A stretch of DNA of 64,000 bases from CAWCUU01 sp963798855 (GTDB lineage Bacteria; Gemmatimonadota; Gemmatimonadetes; Longimicrobiales; RSA9): assembly GCA_963798855.1 (NCBI GenBank), contig CAWCUU010000002.1, positions 992,001 through 1,056,000 on the forward strand, in the 5' to 3' direction. A program made the translations under genes and the position numbers. Under the pieces are notes generated by a model that saw only the letters and a list, made by a program, of their open reading frames with translations, was not told the DNA's origin and did no database searches. Positions 8,619 to 16,845 of the stretch are shown here, in pieces; within the stretch, counting starts at the first letter, position 1, and every line of letters starts with the position of its first letter.

Positions 8619-9413
8619 ATGAAACATAACGATAGCAGACCGACGATCGCGGTGCCGACACAGACGCTGCAGGCCATCGACGGCATTCCGCCGCAGCTGC
8701 CTCACTCCTGGGTGATGAACCACCGCTACTTCACCGCGCTGACGCTCGTCGGAGGCGTTCCGTGGATGGTGCCGCTCCTGCCGGCCTCCCGGGAGGCGAC
8801 CCTGCGCGCGATTTTCGATCGCAGCGACGGCGTCTTTCTGGCCGGCGGCGTGGACATCGAGCCGGCCGCGTACGGCGAGGCGAAGCGCGAGGTTTGCGGC
8901 CGGACCGACGCCGATCGCGACCGCGTCGAGCTTCTATTCGCGCGCTGGGCGCTCGAGGAGGAGAAGCCGCTGTTCGGCGTCTGCCGCGGCCTTCAGGTGC
9001 TGAACGTGCTGGCCGGTGGCGCGCTGTACCAGGACTGCCCGACCGACGCTCCGTCGGCAATCAAGCACGACTACATGCCGAACGAGGGCCACCCGCGCGA
9101 CTACCTCGCGCACACGGTCGAGCTCACCGACGGTACGCGCCTGCGCGCGATCTACGGCGCCGGCGAGATCCTCGTGAACAGCATGCACCACCAGGCCGTT
9201 TCGCGGCTCGGCGCCGGGCTGCGTGCGAGCGGCCGCTCCAGGGACGGGCTCGTCGAAGCGGCCGAGGTCGAAGGCCACCCGTTCGCGGTCGGCGTGCAGT
9301 GGCACCCGGAGATGCTGGTGGAGAGCGACGCCGGCACCCGCAGACTCTTCCACGCCTTCATCGAGGCCGCCTCCGAGCATCGCCGGGCGGGCACGCTCGG
9401 CATCTCCGGCTGA
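8619..9413 (+). CDS. class I glutamine-amidotransferase-like gamma-glutamyl hydrolase (peptidase C26)
   Basis: This 264-residue protein resembles PuuD-type gamma-glutamyl-GABA hydrolases. The triad is visible: Cys122 in GVCRGLQ, and His229 with Glu231 in QWHPE. FLAGGVDIEP near residue 75 is also typical of C26. The expected reaction is cleavage of a gamma-glutamyl amide bond, with no synthase partner domain. It is the last gene of the plus-strand ligase block, where it could trim, recycle or edit the gamma-glutamyl conjugate made by the upstream GCS2 enzyme. That role is inference. Confidence 0.86.
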   Translation: MKHNDSRPTIAVPTQTLQAIDGIPPQLPHSWVMNHRYFTALTLVGGVPWMVPLLPASREATLRAIFDRSDGVFLAGGVDIEPAAYGEAKREVCGRTDADRDRVELLFARWALEEEKPLFGVCRGLQVLNVLAGGALYQDCPTDAPSAIKHDYMPNEGHPRDYLAHTVELTDGTRLRAIYGAGEILVNSMHHQAVSRLGAGLRASGRSRDGLVEAAEVEGHPFAVGVQWHPEMLVESDAGTRRLFHAFIEAASEHRRAGTLGISG

Positions 9414-9428
9414 GGCCGGAAACTGGCG

Positions 9429-9447
9429 GCCGCTGACGCTCAGCGGC
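9429..9447. terminator. hairpin between convergent genes
   Basis: The perfect inverted repeat GCCGCTGA / TCAGCGGC with loop CGC sits between the convergent C26 gene (ends 9413) and esterase gene (stop codon at 9440-9442, inside the hairpin). Position and symmetry fit a bidirectional transcription end, but there is no T-tract on either side. Confidence 0.5.
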
Positions 9448-10327
9448 GGCGGGCGCGCGGGGATGAGCGGACGGAGTCCGGGCGCAGGAAATACTCGACG
9501 GCGCGGCGGAAGCGGCGTCGCCACGCCGCCTCCCGGTGGTGACCGCCACGCTCCCGGATATAGAGCAGATTCTCTTCCCGGCTGTATCCCTTGCGCTCGA
9601 GGAGCTTGCGTAGCCGCCGCACGTCGCGCAGCTCGCCCCATCCCTCGCGCGTCCCGACATCGACGTACATGCGGCCGCCGACGTTCGGCCGCTCATCCAG
9701 CTCGTGCAGCGCCCGGTGGCCGGAGGGCCAGAGCGCGGGGCTCATCGCGCCGACGAAGCCGAACGCGTCCGGCCGGTCGAAGAACGCGTAGAGGCTGATC
9801 AGCCCGCCCATGGACGAGCCCATCACACCGGTCGACTGTTGATCCGGAAGCGTCGGGAAGTCGGCGTCCACCCGCGTTTTCACGGTGTCGGCAAGGAACG
9901 CGACGTAGTCGTGGCCACGGCCACCGCCCAGCTTTGCGTCATGGAAGGGCAGGTACTCGTCCATTCGGGCCGTCCCCATGTTCGGCACGGCCACGACGAT
10001 CGCCTCGAGCCCCTCGGGTGCGGCGGCCTCGAGCGTCTGATCCACCGCCCACTCGCCGGCGAAGCTGAGCGCGTCGTCGAAGATGTTCTGGCCGTCCTGC
10101 ATGTAGAGCACGGGGTAGCGCCGGTCCGACGCTGCTCCCAGGGACGGCGGCAGGTAGACGAACAGGTCGCGGCGGTTGCCGAGCTGCGGGCTCTCGAAAT
10201 CGGCGAGCCGCTTCACGGTGCCGACGACGGTATGCTCGCGACCATCGTCGTCGGGCGGCCAGCTCGTCCAGCCGGCCGACTCGAGGGCGGCGTCCTCCCG
10301 CTGCGCCTCGAGGCCGTGCCCGCTCAC
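9440..10327 (-). CDS. alpha/beta-hydrolase esterase (Fes/esterase-D-like)
   Basis: This roughly 295-residue protein has a Fes-type (COG2382/COG2819-like) esterase core: RDLFVYLPPS, YPVLYMQDGQNIFDD, and the nucleophile elbow GSSMGG with Ser152 as nucleophile. The catalytic His is probably in the RERGGHHREAAW segment near the C-terminus. The start is taken as GTG at 10327, because it overlaps the stop of the upstream ATP-grasp gene by GTGA and gives a protein of family length. No signal peptide is visible, so a cytoplasmic product-releasing or product-modifying role with the ATP-grasp partner is plausible. Confidence 0.8.
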   Translation of the reverse strand: MSGHGLEAQREDAALESAGWTSWPPDDDGREHTVVGTVKRLADFESPQLGNRRDLFVYLPPSLGAASDRRYPVLYMQDGQNIFDDALSFAGEWAVDQTLEAAAPEGLEAIVVAVPNMGTARMDEYLPFHDAKLGGGRGHDYVAFLADTVKTRVDADFPTLPDQQSTGVMGSSMGGLISLYAFFDRPDAFGFVGAMSPALWPSGHRALHELDERPNVGGRMYVDVGTREGWGELRDVRRLRKLLERKGYSREENLLYIRERGGHHREAAWRRRFRRAVEYFLRPDSVRSSPRARRR

Positions 10328-11523
10328 GCCGTGGGCCGGTCGGCCGCCGGCATTGACGCGTGGAAGTCCGGGAGGAAGCGCGCCATGTACTCCGACAGCA
10401 GCGCGTCGAGGCGCGCCGAATCCGGAGAGCGGAGCACGAGCCCCGCGTGGTGCCGACGGGCCGGACGGAGCACGATCTCCGGTGCGTCGTAGCCGCTCGT
10501 GTCCGGCCACTCCTGGCGCGCCAGCGTGATCAGCACGCCGCCGTATTCACGCCGCGCCGTCGGTGGACGCCAATCACCGCCGGTCGCGGCCGCGAATTCG
10601 AGCCCAGCCCACTCCCGCCAGGGGTTCACGCCGGTGGCCGCCTCGATCATGTCCGCAATGTGGGCGCCGCCGACGCGGGCGCCGATCTCCAGGAACCAGA
10701 GCCTCCCATCCTCGCCGCGGATGAACTCCGCGTGAAGCGCGCCGAGGTGAAGCCCCAGCGTTGCGACCAGGTCGACGGTCATCGCGACGAGCGCCGCTTC
10801 CTCCTCCGAGCCCCGCTCGACCGTCCGGCTGCAGAAGAGCCCGCCGCCGTGGTAGACGTCCAGCGGCGGGCGAGCGTAGCGGTGCGCCTCCGCGAAGCGG
10901 AGCTCGCCGTCCTGTACGAGTCCGTCCACGTGGTAGACCGCTCCGGGCACGAAGCGCTCGAGCAGCCGGAAGCTGCGCTCGTCGCCGGCGCGCTCGAGGG
11001 CGCGCCAGAGCTCCTCGACGGAGCCGATCCGCTCGATGCCGGTGGTCGATGCTGCAAGACGCGGCTTCAGCACCCACGGTGGGGGGGCGCGCGAGGCGAA
11101 GTCGCGGACGGCCTCGTCGTTGAAGACGGCGGTGAAATCGGGGACGGCGATGCCGGCCTCGGCGGCCTTCATCCGCATCGCGAGCTTGTCGCGGAAGAAG
11201 CGGGTCGCGCTCTCGCCCATCCCGGGGATTCGCAGGTGCTCGCGCAGGGCCGCGGCGACCTCGAGATCGAACTCGTCGAGCGCGACGACGCGGTCGATGC
11301 GCTCGGTGCGCGCGAGCCAGGAAACCGCCCGGATGACGTGATCCGGCTCGGTCAGGCTCGGCATGAAGTGGACGGCGGCGAGCGCGTCCCGCGGCCACTC
11401 CACGTCCTTCAGCGACTCGACCGTGAGCAGCAGCACCCGCGCGCCGCGCTCGCCCGCGGAGCGCAGGAAGTCCTGACCCTTGTCGTAGCTCGTCAGGCAG
11501 AGGAGCGCAGGAGCGGGGCTCAT
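10324..11523 (-). CDS. ATP-grasp ligase (carnosine-synthase/biotin-carboxylase-like)
   Basis: This 399-residue protein has an N-terminal Rossmann-like domain (ALLCLTSYDKGQDF), a middle region opening with RFFRDKLAMRMKAAEAGI near 117, and the ATP-grasp fold. WVLKPRLAAS near 157 provides the nucleotide-binding lysine, and HAEFI with FLEIGARVGG (about 265-283) gives the Mg-binding Glu residues. It is not close to RimK or to the two other ATP-grasp proteins here, so it was probably acquired separately rather than by local duplication. It is coupled by GTGA to the downstream esterase. Expected activity is ATP-dependent ligation of an amino acid or small carboxylate; substrate unknown. Confidence 0.82.
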   Translation of the reverse strand: MSPAPALLCLTSYDKGQDFLRSAGERGARVLLLTVESLKDVEWPRDALAAVHFMPSLTEPDHVIRAVSWLARTERIDRVVALDEFDLEVAAALREHLRIPGMGESATRFFRDKLAMRMKAAEAGIAVPDFTAVFNDEAVRDFASRAPPPWVLKPRLAASTTGIERIGSVEELWRALERAGDERSFRLLERFVPGAVYHVDGLVQDGELRFAEAHRYARPPLDVYHGGGLFCSRTVERGSEEEAALVAMTVDLVATLGLHLGALHAEFIRGEDGRLWFLEIGARVGGAHIADMIEAATGVNPWREWAGLEFAAATGGDWRPPTARREYGGVLITLARQEWPDTSGYDAPEIVLRPARRHHAGLVLRSPDSARLDALLSEYMARFLPDFHASMPAADRPTA

Positions 11524-11548
11524 CGTCGGACGAGAGCGCTGCCGACGG

Positions 11549-12517
11549 TCAGGCCGCGGCGGCGTCCTCCAGCGAGCGGCTGCTGTCGCGGAATCGTTCG
11601 CGCAGCTCCGGGTGCGCCTTCCAGAGGTACCAACCCATGACCGCGGCGGACAGCAGGTTGCCGAGCGCGACGTTCCAGCCGCCGAGCGAGTTCAGGATCC
11701 AGTTCGCGAAGAGCGACAGAAATCCGAGCAGTGACGCCTCGAGCGTGACGAAGACCAGCATGAACGCGATCAGCAGCCCGGGCTCGCGCTGTGCGAGGAC
11801 GAGCATCGCCGCCGCGACCATACCGATCGCGATGAAGGCGGCGAAGTGCAGCACGGTGTAGAGCAGGACGCTGCCGGCCGTGATCTGCACTTGCGCGCTG
11901 CCCTGCGCGCCGTAGAAGAGCGCGGAGCCGAGCGCGGCCGGCGTGAACAGGATCGTGCGGGTGACGAGGTCGAAGAACAGGAACCAGACCGCGACGGTGC
12001 CTCCGCCGAGCAGGCCGGCGATGATGCCCTCGCGGACAATGCGGTGATTGGCCAGCACCTCTCGCCAGCTGGACACCTCGTAGGGGCTGGTGTAGCGAAG
12101 CCAGCCGGCCATGACGAGGCCCGCGATCAGGTTCCCGATCAGTACCCAGGGCCAGCCGAGCTCACGCAGCACGTCCACTCCGCTGATCACGAGCCCCGTA
12201 TAGAACATCAGATCGAAGAAGACGAGCCCGAGCAGCACGCCCACGATGAGCCCCGGCGCGAGACGCGCGTAGCCGACGAGCCACGCGACGAGGACGCCGA
12301 GCGCAATGAAGACGATGTAGTGGATGACCGTGTAGATCGCGATCGTCCCGCCGCCGATCGTCTCGACACCCTGGCCGAGCACCGTCGCCGCAAGGAACTG
12401 CGGTGTCGCGAGCAGGTCGCCGCGCGCGAGGTCGAACAGGAAGAAGAACACGATGACCGCCGTCGCGGCCAGGATCCCGGCGACGACGCCGCGGACCACG
12501 CTACGATTGCTTTCCAC
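11549..12517 (-). CDS. polytopic membrane protein with internal duplication
   Basis: This 322-residue protein of unknown function has about eight hydrophobic segments and an Arg/Glu-rich C-terminal tail. The two halves are clearly related. VVRGVVAGILAA, FFFLFDLARGDLLATP and YTVIHYIVFIALGVL in the first half recur as IVREGIIAGLLGG, WFLFFDLVTRTILFTP and YTVLHFAAFIAIGMV in the second. This is a tandem four-helix duplication. There is no recognised transporter motif, and the conserved FFxLFDL and YTVxH elements are candidates for a shared pore or binding site. It lies between the ATP-grasp gene and ctaB on the same strand, with gaps of 25 and 81 bases. Confidence 0.7.
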   Translation of the reverse strand: MESNRSVVRGVVAGILAATAVIVFFFLFDLARGDLLATPQFLAATVLGQGVETIGGGTIAIYTVIHYIVFIALGVLVAWLVGYARLAPGLIVGVLLGLVFFDLMFYTGLVISGVDVLRELGWPWVLIGNLIAGLVMAGWLRYTSPYEVSSWREVLANHRIVREGIIAGLLGGGTVAVWFLFFDLVTRTILFTPAALGSALFYGAQGSAQVQITAGSVLLYTVLHFAAFIAIGMVAAAMLVLAQREPGLLIAFMLVFVTLEASLLGFLSLFANWILNSLGGWNVALGNLLSAAVMGWYLWKAHPELRERFRDSSRSLEDAAAA

Positions 12518-12598
12518 CCAGCCCTCCTGTCGGCCCGAGGAACACGCTGGTGGGCGATCACCGACGCTCTGTCCTGCCGCCAGCGTTGCCGGCTCTGC

Positions 12599-13561
12599 CT
12601 AGACCTTGTTCACCACCAACAACACGAGTAACAGCGGGAGGTAAATGACGGATGCAAGGAACAGGCGACGGGCGCGATCGGTGCTGCGGTCCAGCACCAT
12701 GGCTACCGCCAGCGCCACGAAGGCGAGTCCCAGCGCGAATGCGCCGAAGAAGTAGATCGCGCCGGCGAGACCGAGCACGTTCGGCAGCAGCGAGACCGGC
12801 AGCAGCGCGATCGCGTACAGCATCGCCTGTCGTGACGTCGCCCGGCCGTCCGGATCGAAGACGCTCAGCATCGCGTAGCCGCCGCGCCGGTAGTCCTCCC
12901 TGTGCATCCACGCCAGCGCGAGGAAGTGCGGGATCTGCCACAGGAAAAGGATCCAGAAGAGGCTCCACGCCGCCGGGTCGAGCGGAGCGCCGGACGCGGT
13001 CCATCCCGCCAACACCGGCAGCGCGCCAGGGATCGCGCCGACGAGCGTCGCGAGCGTCGTGAGGCGCTTGAGCGGAGTGTAGACGAGGATGTAGCACAGG
13101 ATACTAGCGGAGACGAGTAGCGCGGTGGCGGCGTTGACCGCGATCAGCAGATAGCCCGCGCCGACCAGCGACATCGCGAGCGCGAACAGGAGCGCACCAC
13201 GGCGGCCGATCCTGCGCGATGGCAGCGGGCGCAGACGCGTTCGCCGCATGCGCCCGTCGAGATCCGCCTCGGCGTACTCGTTGAGCGCGTTCGCGCCCGC
13301 AGCCGCCAGCAGCACGCCGATCAGCGTATGAAGCAGCCGGATCCATTGAATCCCGCCGTGGGAGCCCATGTAGAAGCCCGCCGCGGAGGTCATCGCGACG
13401 AGCCGCGTGATGCCGGGCTTCGTCAACTCAATGTAGGCGCCGACCCGGACCCGTACGCCGCGGCCGTGCGGCTCGAGCGCCAGCAGCGCATCACCGCTCG
13501 TCTGCGGTCGGCTCTCTCCCACCGATGCGGGATTCGTCGCCATCGTCGAGCTCGCCTTCAT
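12599..13561 (-). CDS. ctaB: protoheme IX farnesyltransferase (heme O synthase)
   Basis: This UbiA-family membrane prenyltransferase adds a farnesyl group to heme B to give heme O, a precursor of heme A for the oxidase at the start of the window. It has about 320 residues and several transmembrane helices. The first Asp-rich site, normally NxxxDxxxD, reads NALNEYAEADLDGRMRRT. YTPLKR is conserved, and the second loop reads FLWQIPHFLALAW with HREDYRRGG. The ATG at 13561 overlaps the stop of the ferredoxin gene as ATGA; ATG 13543 is an alternative. No ctaA (heme A synthase) gene is visible nearby. Confidence 0.93.
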   Translation of the reverse strand: MKASSTMATNPASVGESRPQTSGDALLALEPHGRGVRVRVGAYIELTKPGITRLVAMTSAAGFYMGSHGGIQWIRLLHTLIGVLLAAAGANALNEYAEADLDGRMRRTRLRPLPSRRIGRRGALLFALAMSLVGAGYLLIAVNAATALLVSASILCYILVYTPLKRLTTLATLVGAIPGALPVLAGWTASGAPLDPAAWSLFWILFLWQIPHFLALAWMHREDYRRGGYAMLSVFDPDGRATSRQAMLYAIALLPVSLLPNVLGLAGAIYFFGAFALGLAFVALAVAMVLDRSTDRARRLFLASVIYLPLLLVLLVVNKV

Positions 13562-13803
13562 GGGACCAGGCGGTTTCCTTCCGTGTCCGAGACCGACAGC
13601 GCGCCGACCGGGCAGATGTCGCAGGCCGTGATCAGCCGCTCCCGCTCGATCGCCGGCGCTTCCGGCTGGAACGAGCAGAGCCCACGCTCGTCCAGCACGA
13701 AGACCTCCGGGGCGACGGACATGCAGTCCGTGTACCCGACGCACGCCCAGCGGTCGATCCGCACCGTCAGCTCCCCGATCGCCCGCTCCGCGAACTGATC
13801 CAC
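13558..13803 (-). CDS. small ferredoxin of the [3Fe-4S]/[4Fe-4S] type
   Basis: This 81-residue soluble ferredoxin has the motif C-x5-C (CVGYTDC, residues 21-27) followed by CDICP near residue 62. Tyr replaces the second Cys of a standard CxxCxxC motif. This spacing is typical of P450-type [3Fe-4S] ferredoxins, although an extra Cys precedes the CP motif. The start is GTG with GAGGAG five or six bases upstream. It precedes and overlaps ctaB by ATGA, so it may supply electrons to a heme-modifying enzyme, but the partner is not in the window. Confidence 0.82.
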   Translation of the reverse strand: MDQFAERAIGELTVRIDRWACVGYTDCMSVAPEVFVLDERGLCSFQPEAPAIERERLITACDICPVGALSVSDTEGNRLVP

Positions 13804-13997
13804 TCGATCTCCTCGTCGCCCCCGAGCTTGCCGCGGCGGAAAGCCGCAGTCCGGGCAATTTAGCGGCAGCCACCGGGCGGTTCCAGTCGGCCCGGGCTAT
13901 CCCGGCCCGGGCGCATGCCGGTGTGACAGGGCCGTTCTTCCGAGAGCTCGGGGGTTACGATCTCCCGCGCCGCTTCACTCGGCCGTAGCTTTCCGGC

Positions 13998-14834
13998 ATG
14001 TCCCACCTGACGAAGCACATCGCCGCTCGATACGTCCAACCGCTGCGCGAGGGCGGCTCGCTTCCGGCGGTCGTCGACACCGAGGACGGCGGGCTGTTCG
14101 TCGTCAAGTTCCGCGGCGCGGGGCAGGGACCGCGCGCGCTGATCGCGGAGCTGGTCGTCGGGCTGCTGGCCGACGCGCTCGAGCTTCCCGTCCCGGAGCT
14201 CGCCGTCGTCGACCTCCCCGCCGGCTTCGGCGACGGCGAGCCGGACCCCGAGATCCGCGAGCTGCTGCAGCGCAGCGTAGGCATCAACGTCGGTCTGCGG
14301 TACCTGGATGGGGCGTTCAACTATGACGCGCGCGCGGCGGGCGAGCTGCTGGACGCTGCGTTCGCGACCCGCGTCGTCTGGCTGGACGCGTTCCTGACGA
14401 ACCCGGATCGGACCGCGCGGAACCCGAACCTGCTGATCTGGGAGCGCCGGCCGTGGCTCATCGATCACGGCTCCGCGATCTACGTCCACCATTCGTGGGC
14501 GGCCGCCGACGCCGCTCGCAGCCGCGCGCCGTTTCCGCTCATCGCCGAGCACGTCCTGCTGTCGCGCGCCAACGACGTGCTGGCGGCCAATGCGGAGATC
14601 GGACCTCGCCTGTCCGGGGATCGGGTAGCCCATACGCTCGAGGCCGTGCCGGACGAGTTGCTGATGGACCCGCTCGCGCGGGGCGAGTTCCGCTCCGCGG
14701 ACGAGGCCCGCGATCGTTACCGCCGGTACCTCGGCGCGCGACTCGAGGAGCGGGAGGCCTGGGTCGCCGAGGCGGAGGCGGCGAGGCGGCGCAAGCGCGA
14801 GGAGATGCCCCAGCGACTGGTGACGCGCCAATGA
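13998..14834 (+). CDS. HipA-like kinase-fold protein (HipA_2 family)
   Basis: This 278-residue protein has a compact HipA-like kinase fold without the N-terminal HipA domain. Visible elements are FVVKFRG (Lys37) as the nucleotide-binding lysine, WLDAFLTNPDRTARNPNLL (Asp137 with Asn142/Asn144) as the catalytic loop, and LIDHG (Asp156) as the metal-binding Asp. The C-terminal 50 residues are rich in Arg and Glu and probably helical. It overlaps the next gene by ATGA and forms a recurrent two-gene unit with DUF3037. Kinase activity and target are unproven; there is no HipB-like repressor next to it, so classical toxin-antitoxin function is doubtful. Confidence 0.75.
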   Translation: MSHLTKHIAARYVQPLREGGSLPAVVDTEDGGLFVVKFRGAGQGPRALIAELVVGLLADALELPVPELAVVDLPAGFGDGEPDPEIRELLQRSVGINVGLRYLDGAFNYDARAAGELLDAAFATRVVWLDAFLTNPDRTARNPNLLIWERRPWLIDHGSAIYVHHSWAAADAARSRAPFPLIAEHVLLSRANDVLAANAEIGPRLSGDRVAHTLEAVPDELLMDPLARGEFRSADEARDRYRRYLGARLEEREAWVAEAEAARRRKREEMPQRLVTRQ

Positions 14835-15241
14835 GCGAGTCGACGGCCGGGCGCCGCGTACAGTACAGCTTCGCGGTGCTGCGGGTGGTGCCCCATCCAC
14901 ATATCGGCGAGGCCGTGGACGTCGGCGTCGTGGTGCATTCGCGGCCCGCCGCCTTCCTGGGCATCCGCGTGGTCTCGGACGCCGCCGTCCTGCGCCGGAT
15001 GGTCGGCGACGTCGACATCGATCTCCTCGCCCGCTACCTCGCCTCCTGCGAGGCGATCGCGGCTGGCGACGCGGCCGCGGGTCCGATCGCGCTGCTCTCC
15101 CCGCCCGAGCGCTTCCACTGGCTCTCGGCCCCGCGCTCCGACGTGCTGCAGGCCTCCTCCGTCCATTCCGGGCTGAGCTCGGATCCGGCCGCGGAGCTGG
15201 ACCGCATCTTCGCGGCGTACGTGAGGCTGCCCCGCGAGTAG
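14831..15241 (+). CDS. DUF3037 family protein
   Basis: This 136-residue protein matches DUF3037 by its opening (YSFAVLRVVPHPHIGEAVDVGVVV), by the central region ending in LLARYLASCEAIA, and by size. It is predicted cytoplasmic with no signal peptide or membrane segment. The start codon ATG overlaps the stop of the HipA-like kinase gene, so the two products are probably made in fixed ratio and act together. Biochemical function is unknown. Confidence 0.78.
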   Translation: MSESTAGRRVQYSFAVLRVVPHPHIGEAVDVGVVVHSRPAAFLGIRVVSDAAVLRRMVGDVDIDLLARYLASCEAIAAGDAAAGPIALLSPPERFHWLSAPRSDVLQASSVHSGLSSDPAAELDRIFAAYVRLPRE

Positions 15242-15279
15242 CGTTCACGTCGACCCCGGGTGCTTCGGCGTCCGCCGCG

Positions 15280-16047
15280 TCACTTCCCGCCGTCGATCGA
15301 GAGGACCTGGCCGGTGATCCAGCCGGCGCGATCGGAGGCGAAGAACAGCACGCCGTAAGCAATGTCTTCGGGGCTGCCGAGCCGCTTCAGCGCGATGCGC
15401 TCGACGAGCGCGCGCTGCCCTTCCTCGCCGTACGACTGCCACTGCCGCTCTGTGGCCGGATTCGAGCGGACGAAGCCGGGCGCGATGTTGTTGACCGTGA
15501 TCCCCCAGGGCCCGAGCTCGTGCGCCAGTTGCCGCGTCAGCCCGATCTGCGCCGCCTTCGCCAATGCGTACGCCTGGATGCCGGTGAGGCTGATGCCGAG
15601 GCCGGCGCCGCTCGAGATGTTGATGATGCGTCCGCTGCGCGCCTTCTTCATCGCCGGCGCGACGGCCTGCGAGCAGTAGAAGGCGCCGGTCACGTTCACG
15701 TCGAAAATGCCGCGCCATTCCTCCGGCGAGACCTCCTCCACTGGCCGGCCGACCTGACCGAGCACGCCGCCCGCGTTGTTGACCAGGATGTCGACGCTGC
15801 CGGTCCCGGCGTACGCCTCGGCCACGAGCGCCTCCACCGCCTGCCTGTCGGCGACGTCGACCACTCGCGCGAAGCATGACCCGCCGGTCGCCTCGCCGAG
15901 CCGGCGGGTTTCGTCGAGCTCGTCCGCGAGCACATCGCACGCCCAGACGCTGGCGCCGCGTTGCGCGAAAGCGAGGCAGATCGCGCGGCCGAAGCCGTGC
16001 GCCGCCCCCGTGACGACGACGGTTCGGCCGTCGAACTCACCGTTCAT
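15280..16047 (-). CDS. short-chain dehydrogenase/reductase
   Basis: This 255-residue classical SDR has TGAAHGFGRA as the nucleotide-binding glycine motif, a conserved NNAGG near residue 91, a catalytic Ser in NISSGAG (about 144-150), and YALAK as the Tyr-Lys pair. The C-terminal ITGQVLSIDGG is the usual FabG-like ending. It probably oxidises a secondary alcohol or reduces a ketone with NAD(P)(H). The substrate is unknown. It overlaps the creatininase gene by ATGA, suggesting one pathway. Confidence 0.87.
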   Translation of the reverse strand: MNGEFDGRTVVVTGAAHGFGRAICLAFAQRGASVWACDVLADELDETRRLGEATGGSCFARVVDVADRQAVEALVAEAYAGTGSVDILVNNAGGVLGQVGRPVEEVSPEEWRGIFDVNVTGAFYCSQAVAPAMKKARSGRIINISSGAGLGISLTGIQAYALAKAAQIGLTRQLAHELGPWGITVNNIAPGFVRSNPATERQWQSYGEEGQRALVERIALKRLGSPEDIAYGVLFFASDRAGWITGQVLSIDGGK

Positions 16048-16751
16048 TCCTCACCCCACGAGCCGGTGAGCAGCGAGCGCGTCTCCTCGACCGCCACCCC
16101 CCAGATCGCGAGCATCTCTTCGTCGGGACGCTGGTAGAGCCCGCCGTAGTTCCCGTCGCCGAGGTAAGCGCGGAGCGCCTCCGGGTCCAGCGCCCGGACG
16201 CGCGCGAGATCCACCATTGGCCGCTGCGTCAATGGCACGTCCACCCACGGCAGTCGCGTCCACGGGAAGTTCTCCATCCAGGAGCCGTGCGACGCGACCG
16301 GGTCGATCTCTCGGACCTTCGCGAGCGTGAGCGGCGCGCTCCACCAGTCGTGGAACAGGACCCGGCAGTCGGGATGGTCGGCGATCCACTCCGGCAGGAG
16401 CTGCCGAACGGCGCCGTTGCCGCCGTGCCCGTTCACGATGAGGATGCGACGGAACCCGCTGTGAGCCATGCCGTCGAGGATATCGCGCACGACCCGCAGG
16501 TGGGTCTCCACGCCCAGGGAGATCGAGCCCGGAAACTCGCGGAAGTAGGGCGTGACCCCATAGGCGAGGACCGGGAACACCGGGATGCCGAGTGGCTCGG
16601 CGGCTTCCACCGCGACGCGCTCGGGGAGGATGCAGTCCACGGTGAGCCGCAGGTGGCTGTGCTGCTCGGTGCTGCCGAGAGGCAGCACCGAGCGATCGTC
16701 CTGCTGCAGGTATCGCTCGACCTGCATCCAGTTCATGTCGGAAATGCGCAC
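16044..16751 (-). CDS. creatininase family amidohydrolase
   Basis: This 235-residue metal-dependent amidohydrolase has LPLGSTEQHSHLRLTVD, carrying the metal-binding Glu, His and Asp, and NGHGGN near residue 106. The family opens cyclic amides such as creatinine and also includes mycofactocin-related MftE-like and FAPy hydrolases. The usual HAGExETS stretch is replaced by HGSWMENF, which keeps only one of the two glutamates, so the substrate is likely atypical. The start is GTG with GGAG seven bases before it; a downstream in-frame ATG (MNWMQV) is an alternative. It is divergent from the DAK2-DegV gene. Confidence 0.82.
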   Translation of the reverse strand: MRISDMNWMQVERYLQQDDRSVLPLGSTEQHSHLRLTVDCILPERVAVEAAEPLGIPVFPVLAYGVTPYFREFPGSISLGVETHLRVVRDILDGMAHSGFRRILIVNGHGGNGAVRQLLPEWIADHPDCRVLFHDWWSAPLTLAKVREIDPVASHGSWMENFPWTRLPWVDVPLTQRPMVDLARVRALDPEALRAYLGDGNYGGLYQRPDEEMLAIWGVAVEETRSLLTGSWGEE

Positions 16752-16845
16752 CGCCGACTCCGGCTCCGGCTGAAGACCTGAAACGGGAAGTTACGCATCG
16801 CACAATACATTGCGCGACCAAACCCGCCACAGCCACCTTGCTTGC

